Shown in pieces: positions 17,368-25,375 of a stretch of DNA of 64,000 bases. This DNA comes from Novispirillum itersonii subsp. itersonii ATCC 12639 (GTDB lineage: Bacteria; Pseudomonadota; Alphaproteobacteria; Rhodospirillales; Rhodospirillaceae). The stretch's first letter is position 1. Each line of letters opens with the position of its first letter. Both the position numbers and the translations under genes were made by a program. A model generated the notes under the pieces. The model did not search any database. It saw only the letters and a program-made list of their open reading frames with translations, and had not been told where the DNA came from. The stretch covers positions 1 to 64,000 of the forward strand of contig NZ_KB907346.1 of NCBI RefSeq assembly GCF_000381985.1, read 5' to 3'.

Positions 17368-17985
17368 TCAATGAGCGAAGATATCAATGTCTTCCCAATC
17401 GAGAAGATCAAGCGCGGCCCGGGTCGGCAGGAAGCGGAAGCAGGCTTCGGCGATTTCGGTCCGCCCCTCACGCGCAAGCAGCCCGTCCAACCGCTCCTTC
17501 AGCGCGTGCAGATACAGCACGTCCGATGCAGCATAGGTCAGCTGCTGCGGGGTCAGATCGCCGCTGGTTCCCCAATCAGACGTCTGTTGCTCCTTGCTCA
17601 GCTCAACGCCCAGCAGATCAGAACACAGATACTTCAGACCATGACGGTCGGTGTTGGTCCGGGTCAGCTTAGAGGCAATTTTGGTGCAGTAAATCGGGGT
17701 GCAGGTCACCCCGAGGTACTTGGCCACCATCGCCACGTCAAAGCGGGCAAAATGAAAGATCTTCAGAAGATCAGGGTCAGCCAGCACTTTCTTGAGATTC
17801 GGGCAGTCATAGCCAAACGCACCGCCCACCTGCACCACATGCGCTACGCCATCACCGCCTGACAGCTGCACGACACACAGCCGGTCACGCACCAGCGACA
17901 GACCCATGGTCTCACTGTCAACGGCAACCGCCCCGGTGAAGGTGACGTCGGCGGGCAGATCGCCCTTGTGATAATGAACGGTCAT
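17368..17985 (-). CDS. RNase D-like 3'-5' exonuclease (exonuclease domain only)
   Basis: The protein has 205 residues, a single DEDD-family exonuclease domain. The first acidic pair is in AVDSETMGL (Exo I), then FHFARFDV (Exo II), and YAASDVLYL carries the Tyr and Asp of Exo III (DEDDy type). The C-terminal HRDC domains of E. coli RNase D are absent, as is usual for the short alphaproteobacterial form often annotated rnd. It probably trims structured RNA 3' ends. ATG 17985 (MTVHYHKGDLP) is the family-like start; the frame is open upstream into the tRNA-Leu region and that part is not protein-like. It precedes kdsD by 149 nt. Confidence 0.88.
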   Translation of the reverse strand: MTVHYHKGDLPADVTFTGAVAVDSETMGLSLVRDRLCVVQLSGGDGVAHVVQVGGAFGYDCPNLKKVLADPDLLKIFHFARFDVAMVAKYLGVTCTPIYCTKIASKLTRTNTDRHGLKYLCSDLLGVELSKEQQTSDWGTSGDLTPQQLTYAASDVLYLHALKERLDGLLAREGRTEIAEACFRFLPTRAALDLLDWEDIDIFAH

Positions 17986-18235
17986 CCGGCAAGGCTCCAC
18001 ATAATCCGGGGTCACCGCAGACCCCGATGCAATTCCGGGGCGGAGTATGGCCCGAACCCAACGCCGACAAAACCGAAAAACAGCGCCGGATGCCTTGCGA
18101 TAGACAGGAATCCACAGCCCGATGAACAGGTACCCACAGGCCCAAAAGCAAAAAATCCGCTTGATCAGCAACCGCCCAGAAAAGGAACGATCTCTGATCA
18201 AACGGACTTCTCGCACCGGCTTGCGCCGGAAGAGA

Positions 18236-18322
18236 TGGTGCCCAGGAGAAGACTCGAACTTCCACGACCTTTCGGCCACAGGTACCTGAAACCTGCGCGT
18301 CTACCAATTCCGCCACCTGGGC
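18236..18322 (-). tRNA. tRNA-Leu (anticodon CAG), copy 1
   Basis: The minus strand forms an 87-nt class II tRNA. The acceptor stem is GCCCAGG/CCTGGGC, the anticodon loop TTCAGGT holds CAG within a CAGGT/ACCTG stem, and there is a long variable arm. The T-arm reads GTTCGAGTC, and CCA is encoded at 18236-18238. It is identical over its full length to the copy at 18388-18474. Confidence 0.97.
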
Positions 18323-18360
18323 AAGGGGCCAACACCGCCACCCAAAGGGTTGCTCCCTTT

Positions 18361-18385
18361 ATAAAACAACCTCTCAATCTGAGAG
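18361..18385 (-). terminator. Hairpin terminator between the two tRNA-Leu genes
   Basis: CTCTC (18371-18375) and GAGAG (18381-18385) form a short stem. On the minus strand it is followed by GTTGTTTTAT. It lies immediately 3' of the upstream tRNA-Leu copy. Short and moderately convincing. Confidence 0.45.
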
Positions 18386-18387
18386 AT

Positions 18388-18474
18388 TGGTGCCCAGGAG
18401 AAGACTCGAACTTCCACGACCTTTCGGCCACAGGTACCTGAAACCTGCGCGTCTACCAATTCCGCCACCTGGGC
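18388..18474 (-). tRNA. tRNA-Leu (anticodon CAG), copy 2
   Basis: Identical in all 87 nt to the copy at 18236-18322, with the CCA tail encoded at 18388-18390. The identity extends 14 nt beyond the tRNA 5' end on the upstream side, so this is a recent tandem duplication. CAG reads CUG, the dominant Leu codon in this GC-rich genome. Confidence 0.97.
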
Positions 18475-18497
18475 AAGGGGCCAACACCTGCACCGGA

Positions 18498-18526
18498 ATT
18501 TTTTCTGTCACTTCAGATCTCTGCAA
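18498..18526 (-). promoter_or_regulatory. Possible promoter of the tRNA-Leu pair
   Basis: On the minus strand TTGCAG (18521-18526) and AAAAAT (18498-18503) are separated by 17 nt, about 25 nt upstream of copy 2. Each hexamer matches consensus at four positions. Prediction only. Confidence 0.4.
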
Positions 18527-18888
18527 CTGCTTTGACCTGTCTGCGCCAGCGTCGTTTCCGGAACGCCGTGTCTTGGTGGAGGCGGTTTTTAGAGACTTCC
18601 GCCCCACCCGTCAACATCTTTTTTGAAAATCTTTCACTTTTTTCACCTGCGACTTCCTTTCTCCCGCAGCCGGGCTGTGCCAATCCGTGCGCCGGGCTAT
18701 CATTGGTGCGCGCAGGCAGTTGCGTCATCCCCCCGGATGTGACAGGTTGCGCCATTCCATGCCCGGACATGAAAAAGCCGGACGGTTACGCATGCCTGAA
18801 TGCGCGGATGCCCGGCGGCTGATCCAGACGCCCGGAACAACAGCGCCGCAGCGGGCACGGGAACAGAGCAGAGGGAGTGTTAGGAACT
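18527..18888. other. Gene-free interval between tRNA-Leu and the NDUFA9-like gene
   Basis: About 360 bp without a convincing coding frame. An AT-rich stretch around 18615-18645 separates the divergent units and may hold a promoter for the plus-strand gene. No clear hairpin was found. Confidence 0.4.
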
Positions 18889-19908
18889 ATGGCCGAACGT
18901 CTTGTCACGGTCTTTGGCGGGTCCGGCTTCGTCGGTCGCCATCTGGTCAAAAAACTGGCCGATCAGGGCTGGCGCGTGCGCGTTGCCGTGCGTGATGCCG
19001 AAGGGGCCAAGTTTCTGAAGCCGCTGGGGGAGCTGGGGCAGGTTTCCTGCGTCACCGCCAACGTCACCAACGAAGAGTCCATCCGCCGCGCGGTCGCCGG
19101 GGCTGAGGTCGTGGTCAATCTGGTCGGCATTCTGTACGAACGGGGCCGCCGGACCTTCAAAGCGATCCATACCGACGCAGCCGCCGCCATTGCCCGCGCT
19201 GCCCGCGAGGCCGGAGCCAGCCAGTTCATCCAGATGAGCGCGCTGGGTGCCGCCAAGGACAGCCCGTCCGCCTATGCCCGCAGCAAGGCCGAAGGCGAAG
19301 AGCAGGTCCGCGCCGCCTTCCCCGGTGCCACCATTTTCCGCCCGTCGGTGATCTTCGGGACTGAAGACGGCTTCTACAACCTGTTCGGCGCCATGGCCCG
19401 CGCCTTCCCGGTGCTGCCGTACTTCACCACCGATGCCCCGGCCCTGCGCAAGGGTGCAAACGGTCTGCCGGAAGTGGACTTCTATGGCCGCGGCGGTATG
19501 AAGCTGCAGCCGGTCTATGTCGGTGACGTCACCACCGCCATGGTTGCCACCCTCTCTGACGCCAGCCTGCGCGGTAAGATTTATGAGCTGGGCGGCCCGC
19601 AGGTCTATTCAATGCGGGAAGTGCTGCAGCAGGTCTCTTTCGAGACCCGCCGCAACCGCTGCGTCGTGCCGGTCCCGATGATCGTGGCCAAAATCAAGGC
19701 CGCGTTCCTGCAGTTCCTGCCGGTTCCGCCGCTGACCCCGGACATGGTGCGCCAGATGGAACGCGACAACGTCGTCACCGGCACCCTGCCGGGTCTGGAA
19801 GCCTTCGGGATTGTGCCGGAACACACCTCGGCCCATCTGCCGGCATATCTGGAGCGGTTCCGTCCGCTGCACCGCCAGATCCGCCGCATGGGCAAAAAAC
19901 ACACCTGA
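18889..19908 (+). CDS. NAD(P)-binding protein, atypical SDR family (NDUFA9-like, complex I associated)
   Basis: The protein has 339 residues. The N-terminal Rossmann motif VFGGSGFVGRHLVKKLA (about 8-24) binds NAD(P). VVNLVGILYERGRRTF and QMSALGAAKDSPSAYARSKAEGE are diagnostic of the NDUFA9-like branch of the atypical short-chain dehydrogenase family, in which the active-site Tyr/Lys pair corresponds to the Y-x-x-S-K segment here. Such proteins are associated with respiratory complex I in mitochondria and alphaproteobacteria; the exact bacterial role is uncertain. ATG 18889 is preferred to a GTG at 18877 on ribosome-binding-site spacing. A hairpin follows, then dapB. Confidence 0.9.
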   Translation: MAERLVTVFGGSGFVGRHLVKKLADQGWRVRVAVRDAEGAKFLKPLGELGQVSCVTANVTNEESIRRAVAGAEVVVNLVGILYERGRRTFKAIHTDAAAAIARAAREAGASQFIQMSALGAAKDSPSAYARSKAEGEEQVRAAFPGATIFRPSVIFGTEDGFYNLFGAMARAFPVLPYFTTDAPALRKGANGLPEVDFYGRGGMKLQPVYVGDVTTAMVATLSDASLRGKIYELGGPQVYSMREVLQQVSFETRRNRCVVPVPMIVAKIKAAFLQFLPVPPLTPDMVRQMERDNVVTGTLPGLEAFGIVPEHTSAHLPAYLERFRPLHRQIRRMGKKHT

Positions 19909-19950
19909 TCCGGGCTGGTGCCAGCGCGCCGGAACGGATCATCCGCTTGC

Positions 19951-19984
19951 AGGCTCCGCCCCACCCGGGCGGGGCCTGTTTGTT
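19951..19984 (+). terminator. Hairpin between the NDUFA9-like gene and dapB
   Basis: AGGCTCCGCC (19951-19960) and GGCGGGGCCT (19968-19977) form a 10-bp GC-rich stem with one T-G pair, followed by GTTTGTTT. It is a plausible intrinsic terminator that would give dapB its own promoter or only partial read-through. Confidence 0.65.
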
Positions 19985-20016
19985 TCACACCCCGCTTTGT
20001 TCAGGAGCCTGCGACA

Positions 20017-20817
20017 ATGAAGATCGCTGTCATGGGATGTGCCGGCCGGATGGGCCGGATGCTGGTTCAGGAAATCCACGCCACCGAAGGCTGCGTGTTT
20101 GCCGGTGGAACGGAACCGGCAGGGTCGCCGTTCCTCGGCTCTGACCCGGCACTGCTGGCCGGTCTCCCAGCCTCCGGCCTGACGGTGACCGATGATGTCG
20201 CCGCAGTTTTTAAGGCCGCCGACGCGGTGATCGACTTCACCTCTCCCGCAGCGACCGTCACCCATGCCCGACTGGCCGCCGAAACCGGTACCGCGCTGGT
20301 GGTCGGCACCACCGGCCTGTCAGCGGAACAGACCGCCGCCATCACCGCCGCGTCCGCCTCCACCGTCATCATGATGGCCCCGAACATGAGTGTCGGCGTC
20401 AACCTGCTGTTTGCCCTGACCCAGAAGGTCGCCGCCACGCTGGGCATCGACTACGACATTGAAATCGTTGAGATGCATCACCGTCACAAAGTGGATGCAC
20501 CCTCCGGCACCGCCCTTGGTCTGGGCCGTGCCGCTGCCAGAGGACGGGGCGTTGATCTTGACGCCGTCAAGGAAACCGTGCGCGACGGTGTCACGGGTGC
20601 CCGGGAAGCCGGAAAAATTGGTTTCGCCACCCTGCGCGGCGGCGATGTGGTCGGCGACCACACGGTGATCTTCGCTGCCGATGGCGAGCGGGTGGAACTG
20701 ACCCATAAAGCCAGCAACCGGGGCGTTTTCGCCAAAGGGGCAGTCCGGGCCGCCTGCTGGACTGAAGGCCGCACCCCCGGCCTGTATTCAATGATGGATG
20801 TTCTCGGCCTGTCCTGA
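20017..20817 (+). CDS. dapB: 4-hydroxy-tetrahydrodipicolinate reductase
   Basis: It reduces hydroxytetrahydrodipicolinate in the lysine and diaminopimelate pathway. It has 266 residues. The N-terminal dinucleotide motif is VMGCAGRMGRM (about 5-15). DAVIDFTSPAAT and LVVGTTGLS follow, then the substrate motif EIVEMHHRHKVDAPSGTALGLG with the catalytic His-His and Lys. The C-terminal GVFAKGAVRAACW segment is family-typical. ATG 20017 is preceded by AGGAG at 9 nt. The gene lies 108 nt after the NDUFA9-like gene and ends 5 nt before a convergent cyclase gene. Confidence 0.96.
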   Translation: MKIAVMGCAGRMGRMLVQEIHATEGCVFAGGTEPAGSPFLGSDPALLAGLPASGLTVTDDVAAVFKAADAVIDFTSPAATVTHARLAAETGTALVVGTTGLSAEQTAAITAASASTVIMMAPNMSVGVNLLFALTQKVAATLGIDYDIEIVEMHHRHKVDAPSGTALGLGRAAARGRGVDLDAVKETVRDGVTGAREAGKIGFATLRGGDVVGDHTVIFAADGERVELTHKASNRGVFAKGAVRAACWTEGRTPGLYSMMDVLGLS

Positions 20818-20822
20818 GGCTG

Positions 20823-22172
20823 TCAGCCCGTCACCGTGCCGCTGGCGTCCCCCCGCCAGCGGCGCACCCGCACCGGCTCACTCCGGCCCCGCACCATCTG
20901 TTCCTCGGGCGGGCTGAACCCGGCGGGATGACCTGCCCGGGCCACGGTCGGGCTGTCGGTGACCAGCTCCCCGGCGTCCCCCAGTCCACACAGCCGGGCC
21001 GCAACATTCACGCTGTCGCCGATGACGGTAAAATCCCGCCGCTGTGCCGGGCCGATCGCCCCGGCAATGACATAACCGTCGTGAATACCGATGCGGATAG
21101 CCCGGGGCAGATCAGACCGGGCACGCAGAATCGTCAGCACCGACTGGGCACAGGCAATCGCCCGCTCTGCGCGGTCAGTCCCTTCAAAAACTGCCAGCAC
21201 CGCATCACCGATCATCTTGTCGACATCACCGCCGAAGCGCTGGATCTCTTCGACCTGTACCGTCATCAGATCATTGAGGAATCCGACCACCTCCTGCGGT
21301 GGCTGACTTTCTGAGTATCCGGTAAAATCGACGACATCAGAATAAAACAGCGCCGCATCCATCACCCGGGAGACTACCGCGTTATCAGCCGCCTTTTCCA
21401 CGGCACCCAGCGCATGCGATGACACCAGCGTTTCCAGCCGCCGCTTCAGGGCTGTCAGTGCGCCGGTACGGCTGTCGATCTCACGCTGGGCCTGTGCCAC
21501 CAGCCGCGACAGAAGAATCACCAGCCCCAGCAACAGCAGCGCAGGCGGGACCGCCGCCGCAGCAACGGTACGGATCAGAAGCGGATTGACATAATCCGCC
21601 GCCTCAAACAGCTCCATCACCACCTGCGTCGCGCCGGTCTCGTCGGTAATCGCGACATAGGAGTCGTAGACGTCGGTCTTGCCGTCCTCACCATCAAACG
21701 AGATCCGGGGGCTGCCTGTGGCAGTTACCTCCCGCAGGATATCGTTCAACTCAAAAGTCCCGACATCTTCCGGATCAAAACTGAACAGAACCTGCCCATG
21801 GCGGTCGAACAGCTTAAGGCGGGCCAGCCGCTCCTCCCCCAGAAAGGCGATCAGGACCGTCCGCAGGCGGGACACGGCCTCCGGGTTGAGAACCCCGGTG
21901 CGCGGATCATGAGTGATCACGGTCTCCCACAGCTGCGGATCTTCCTGCTGAACCCGCCCGACCACCATCTGGGCATACTGCTGTGCTGCCTGCAGATAGA
22001 GATCCGACGTGAGGCGCAGTGTGGTCCATGCAGCCAGGCCGGCCAGCACCCCGACAGCCGCCAGCAACAGCGGCAGGATGTGCCGCCGGAACTGACGCTG
22101 CAACGGAAACGGCTGCTCACCGCTGCCGCCACTGTCATCCGTCCGCACCGGTTCTCTGTATGCCCGCAGCAT
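20823..22172 (-). CDS. Class III adenylate/guanylate cyclase with extracytoplasmic sensor
   Basis: The protein has 449 residues. TM1 (about 31-54) and TM2 (about 205-226) enclose a periplasmic domain of about 150 residues. The C-terminal cyclase catalytic domain (about 265-425) shows the first metal-binding segment ALFYSDVVDFTGYSE, the second metal Asp in DKMIGDAVLAVFEG, and the transition-state Asn/Arg motif IGDSVNVAARLCGL. All key residues for catalysis are present, so it should be active; Asp of IGDSVN favours ATP as substrate, though cGMP cannot be excluded. It ends within 5 nt of the convergent dapB stop. Stand-alone cNMP-binding proteins occur at 61.2-62.2 kb. Confidence 0.9.
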   Translation of the reverse strand: MLRAYREPVRTDDSGGSGEQPFPLQRQFRRHILPLLLAAVGVLAGLAAWTTLRLTSDLYLQAAQQYAQMVVGRVQQEDPQLWETVITHDPRTGVLNPEAVSRLRTVLIAFLGEERLARLKLFDRHGQVLFSFDPEDVGTFELNDILREVTATGSPRISFDGEDGKTDVYDSYVAITDETGATQVVMELFEAADYVNPLLIRTVAAAAVPPALLLLGLVILLSRLVAQAQREIDSRTGALTALKRRLETLVSSHALGAVEKAADNAVVSRVMDAALFYSDVVDFTGYSESQPPQEVVGFLNDLMTVQVEEIQRFGGDVDKMIGDAVLAVFEGTDRAERAIACAQSVLTILRARSDLPRAIRIGIHDGYVIAGAIGPAQRRDFTVIGDSVNVAARLCGLGDAGELVTDSPTVARAGHPAGFSPPEEQMVRGRSEPVRVRRWRGDASGTVTG

Positions 22173-22237
22173 TATGGTCCACCCTGCCTGTTTTACCGGA
22201 GCAGACTACCCCCTGCGGGCACACAGGCAAATGCTGT

Positions 22238-23128
22238 TTAGACAGAGAGACGCGCGGTCTCCCACCCCAGAATCGCATGGCGGCGTTCCCGCCCCCAGCG
22301 ATAAGACCGGAAAGCGCCGCTGGATTGCAGCACGCGATGGCAGGGGATCACATACCCAATCCGGTTCGACGCCAATGCCGTCCCCACCGCACGGGCAGCA
22401 CCGGGATGCCCGACCGCCGCTGCTACCGCCCCGTAAGAAGCCCGTGCCCCCGGCGGAATCCGCAAGAGCGCAGCCCAGACCGCGACCTGAAACGGTGACC
22501 CTTTAACAAAAACAGCCAGAGGCCCCGACGGGGGCTGATCCCCGCTGCGGGGAAACAGCCGCTGTGGCAGGTCCCGCACAGCGGCCTCATCGCGGAGGAT
22601 CTCCGCAGCGGGCCAATCCTGCCGCAACTGCTGCCAGATCTGCCCGGCAGCGCCCTCTTCTGCCAGAAACTCCAGCGCGCACAGCCCGCGCTCCGTCACC
22701 GCCGCCAGCGCCGGGCCAAACGGAGTCGGAATTTCAGCGGCCCGAATGGTCATTCCTGCACCGCCTGATGCCAGATCCCCCGGCGTCGCCGCAGTCAGGG
22801 TCACGCACAGGTCATGCAGACGTCCCGGCCCCGACAGCCCCACCTCCAGTGCGGTTTCCAGCACCGGCATGTCCTGCTGCAACAGCTGGCGGGCATGATC
22901 CAGCGTCAGCCAGCTGACAAAGCGCTTGGGGCTGACCCCGGCCCAGCGCGTGAACAGCCGCTGGAAATGAAACGGCGACAGCCCGATGGCTGCAGCAGCC
23001 TCTTCCAGAGAAGGCTGATCGAAACGGCGGTCCTCCAGCCAGCGGATCGCCTCAGCAATCCGCTGATAGTCACGACAGTCCTGCCACAGATCAGCCCCGG
23101 AGGCGGACAGAGGAACAGCGGCGGTCAT
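22238..23128 (-). CDS. Ada-like AraC/methylated-DNA-protein-cysteine methyltransferase
   Basis: The protein has 296 residues. An AraC-type helix-turn-helix (about 20-110, ASL...GLSPFHFQRLFTRWAGVSPKRF) is joined to an O6-methylguanine-DNA methyltransferase domain (about 125-290). That domain ends with the active-site motif GYVIPCHRVLQSSG, whose Cys accepts the alkyl group. The N-terminal zinc/methylphosphotriester domain of E. coli Ada is missing, so any induction mechanism must differ from classical Ada. ATG 23128 has GGGGGTG just upstream. It lies beside nth, another DNA-repair gene, on the opposite strand. Confidence 0.92.
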   Translation of the reverse strand: MTAAVPLSASGADLWQDCRDYQRIAEAIRWLEDRRFDQPSLEEAAAAIGLSPFHFQRLFTRWAGVSPKRFVSWLTLDHARQLLQQDMPVLETALEVGLSGPGRLHDLCVTLTAATPGDLASGGAGMTIRAAEIPTPFGPALAAVTERGLCALEFLAEEGAAGQIWQQLRQDWPAAEILRDEAAVRDLPQRLFPRSGDQPPSGPLAVFVKGSPFQVAVWAALLRIPPGARASYGAVAAAVGHPGAARAVGTALASNRIGYVIPCHRVLQSSGAFRSYRWGRERRHAILGWETARLSV

Positions 23129-23269
23129 CAGCACCCCCAGCGGAAGAAAACAACAGCCCACAGTATCGCGACCCACGGCCCCCCGGGCCACCCGCTTCTT
23201 GCTTCCGTGCCGGATCAGCGACCGTTATGGTGGGGACCGCCCCATCCCCCCTGAGGCCCGACAGACACC

Positions 23270-23947
23270 ATGATCACTGCCGCCCCCCGTAAACGCGCCC
23301 CCCGCCAGTCAGCCCTGACCAAGGCAGAAATCGAGCAGTTCTTTGCGGCCCTGCACGCCCAGAACCCCGAACCCAAGGGTGAGCTGGACTATGTCAACCC
23401 CTTCACCCTGCTAGTGGCGGTGGTGCTGTCGGCGCAGGCCACCGATAAGGGCGTCAACCGGGCCACCGGGCCGCTGTTCAAGGTTGCCGATACCCCGGAG
23501 AAGATGGTTGCGCTGGGGGAAGACGGCGTCCGGGAGGCGATCAAGACGATCGGCCTGTTCAACACCAAGGCCAAAAATGTGATCGCCCTGTCACAGCTGT
23601 TGATCGACCAGTATGGCAGTGACGTCCCGCAGCAGCGGGAAGAGCTGGAGAAACTGCCCGGGGTCGGTCGCAAAACCGCCAACGTGGTGCTGAACATCGC
23701 TTTCGGCCATCCGACGATTGCCGTCGACACACACCTGTTCCGGGTGTCCAACCGCAGCGGCCTTGCCCCGGGGAAAACCCCGCTGGCGGTCGAAACCAAA
23801 CTGGAAAAGCTGGTGCCTGCCCCGTACCGGCTGCACGCCCACCACTGGCTGATTCTGCACGGCCGCTATGTGTGCATTGCCCGCAAGCCGCGCTGCCCGG
23901 TGTGCGTGGTGCGGGATGTCTGCAAATTTCCGGATAAGCCGCTTTAA
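23270..23947 (+). CDS. nth: Endonuclease III
   Basis: A base-excision-repair glycosylase and AP lyase for oxidised pyrimidines. It has 225 residues. The helix-hairpin-helix is LPGVGRKTANVVLN, with the catalytic Lys in LSAQATDKGVN and the catalytic Asp in VDTHLFRVSNR. The C-terminal 4Fe-4S loop is C-x6-C-x2-C-x5-C (about 200-216). All active-site residues are intact. A basic N-terminal stretch of about 20 residues precedes the domain. It is divergent from the Ada-like gene and convergent with an EamA permease gene. Confidence 0.97.
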   Translation: MITAAPRKRAPRQSALTKAEIEQFFAALHAQNPEPKGELDYVNPFTLLVAVVLSAQATDKGVNRATGPLFKVADTPEKMVALGEDGVREAIKTIGLFNTKAKNVIALSQLLIDQYGSDVPQQREELEKLPGVGRKTANVVLNIAFGHPTIAVDTHLFRVSNRSGLAPGKTPLAVETKLEKLVPAPYRLHAHHWLILHGRYVCIARKPRCPVCVVRDVCKFPDKPL

Positions 23948-23962
23948 GATGCGGGCAGGCCG

Positions 23963-24811
23963 TCAGGCCAGCCGCAGCAGCATTGCCCCGGCGCAGATCA
24001 GCCCCCCTGCCGTCAGCCGCCGGAAGGAGGTCCGTTCCTTAAGCAGCAGGGCGGCAAGCAACAGGGCAAAAACGATCGAGGTTTCCCGCAAGGCAGCGAC
24101 CACCGCCACCGGCGCAAGGGTCATTGCCCACAGGGCCAGACCGTAAGAAACCAGCGTTCCGCCACCGCCGATCACCGGCAGCAACGGATTGGCCCGCAGA
24201 TACCGCCACAGCGCCTGTCGCCGGGCCAGCAGGGCCCAGCCAACCATCGGCACACCGGTCAGCAGCGACAGCCACAGGGTATAGGATGCCGGGGCCCCCG
24301 AGAGCCGGACTCCGGTTCCATCCACCAGCGTATAGCCAGCAATCACCAGCGCATTGAGGAACGCCAGAGCCAGACCGGCCCCCGGGCGCTCCCCTGCCGT
24401 GGCCGCCGTCCGCTGTAAGGCCAGCGACACCACGCCGGAGCACAGCACACCGATCCCCACCCATCCGGTGACGGACAGGGTATCCTGCCCCCAGATCCCC
24501 CCGGCCCCGGCCACCAGCATCGGGGCGGTCCCCCGCATCAACGGATAGGTCCGCCCCATATCGGCCAGACGATAGGTATGGGCCAGCAGGGTGAAATAAA
24601 CGGTCTGCAGACCGACCGACACCGCCAGCCATGGCCAGCTGGCCGGATGCGGTAGCGGCAGGAAGGGTACGGCACAGGCCCCGATCAGTGCCGCCCCGCC
24701 GGTCACCAGAACCGCAGACAGCATCTTGTCCCCGCCGCCTTTCAGCAGACTGTTCCACACTGCGTGCAGGGCTGCGGCAAACAGAACCACACAGAAAACC
24801 GACAGGGACAT
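23963..24811 (-). CDS. EamA-family (DMT superfamily) transporter
   Basis: The protein has 282 residues with about ten membrane segments in two EamA repeats. It starts MSLSVFCVVLFAAALHAVWNSLLK, where the AxxWN pattern is typical of the family. The C-terminal LRETSIVFALLLAALLLKERTSFRRLTAGGLICAGAMLL is the conserved second-repeat end. ATG 24811 begins the first helix; the longer frame upstream is not hydrophobic. Substrate unknown. It is convergent with nth, 15 nt apart. Confidence 0.87.
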   Translation of the reverse strand: MSLSVFCVVLFAAALHAVWNSLLKGGGDKMLSAVLVTGGAALIGACAVPFLPLPHPASWPWLAVSVGLQTVYFTLLAHTYRLADMGRTYPLMRGTAPMLVAGAGGIWGQDTLSVTGWVGIGVLCSGVVSLALQRTAATAGERPGAGLALAFLNALVIAGYTLVDGTGVRLSGAPASYTLWLSLLTGVPMVGWALLARRQALWRYLRANPLLPVIGGGGTLVSYGLALWAMTLAPVAVVAALRETSIVFALLLAALLLKERTSFRRLTAGGLICAGAMLLRLA

Positions 24812-24982
24812 GACAGGGCACCTTGGACCGTGATCCCCCTGTCTACACGTTGTTACGGTTTCATGACAAACCACATCCCGCACCGTCCCTCCGGGCAATC
24901 CGGCAAACCCGCGCAGGACAAGGCACCGCTGGACTTTCCGTCCGCAGACAGGACAATGAAAGCTCACAGACAGGAGCACAAT

Positions 24983-25312
24983 ATGTCTATGCTGATGACC
25001 ACCACCCCGACCATCGAAGGCCGTCCGGTCCGCCAGTATCTTGGGGTGATCTCCGCCGAGGCGGTGATGGGGACCAACCTGTTCAGCGATTTCTTCGCCT
25101 CGGTCCGGGACATCGTCGGCGGCCGGTCAGGCACCTATGAGCAGATCCTGCGCGATGCCAGGGCCGAAGCGATGGCAGAACTGGCGGAGCAGGCCCGCCA
25201 GCTTGGCGCTGATGCCGTGGTCGGCGTCACCCTCGGCCATCAGGTGATCGGCGGCGATAAAAAGACCATGCTGGTGGTGCTGGCCAGCGGCACTGCCGTT
25301 TCGCTGGGGTAA
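24983..25312 (+). CDS. YbjQ-family (UPF0145) heavy-metal-binding-domain protein
   Basis: The protein has 109 residues. It shows the YbjQ pattern YLGVISAEAVMGTNLFSDFFASVRDIVGGRSGTYEQILRDAR followed by AMAELAEQARQLGADAVVGV, and a final beta hairpin. These proteins form pentameric or decameric rings; the name heavy-metal binding is historical and the function is not settled. ATG 24983 has AGGAG at 7 nt; an upstream ATG at 24956 is possible but poorer. It stands alone between opposing genes. Confidence 0.9.
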   Translation: MSMLMTTTPTIEGRPVRQYLGVISAEAVMGTNLFSDFFASVRDIVGGRSGTYEQILRDARAEAMAELAEQARQLGADAVVGVTLGHQVIGGDKKTMLVVLASGTAVSLG

Positions 25313-25334
25313 ACACCTCCGCCCGGACAACACA

Positions 25335-25365
25335 AGGCCCCGCCGGGATCTCCGCAGCGGGGCCT
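25335..25365. terminator. Hairpin between convergent YbjQ and glucosaminidase genes
   Basis: AGGCCCCGC (25335-25343) and GCGGGGCCT (25357-25365) form a perfect 9-bp stem with a 13-nt loop. Neither side has a T run, so it may be a transcript-end stabiliser rather than a true intrinsic terminator. Confidence 0.5.
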
Positions 25366-25375
25366 GTGCCTGCCT

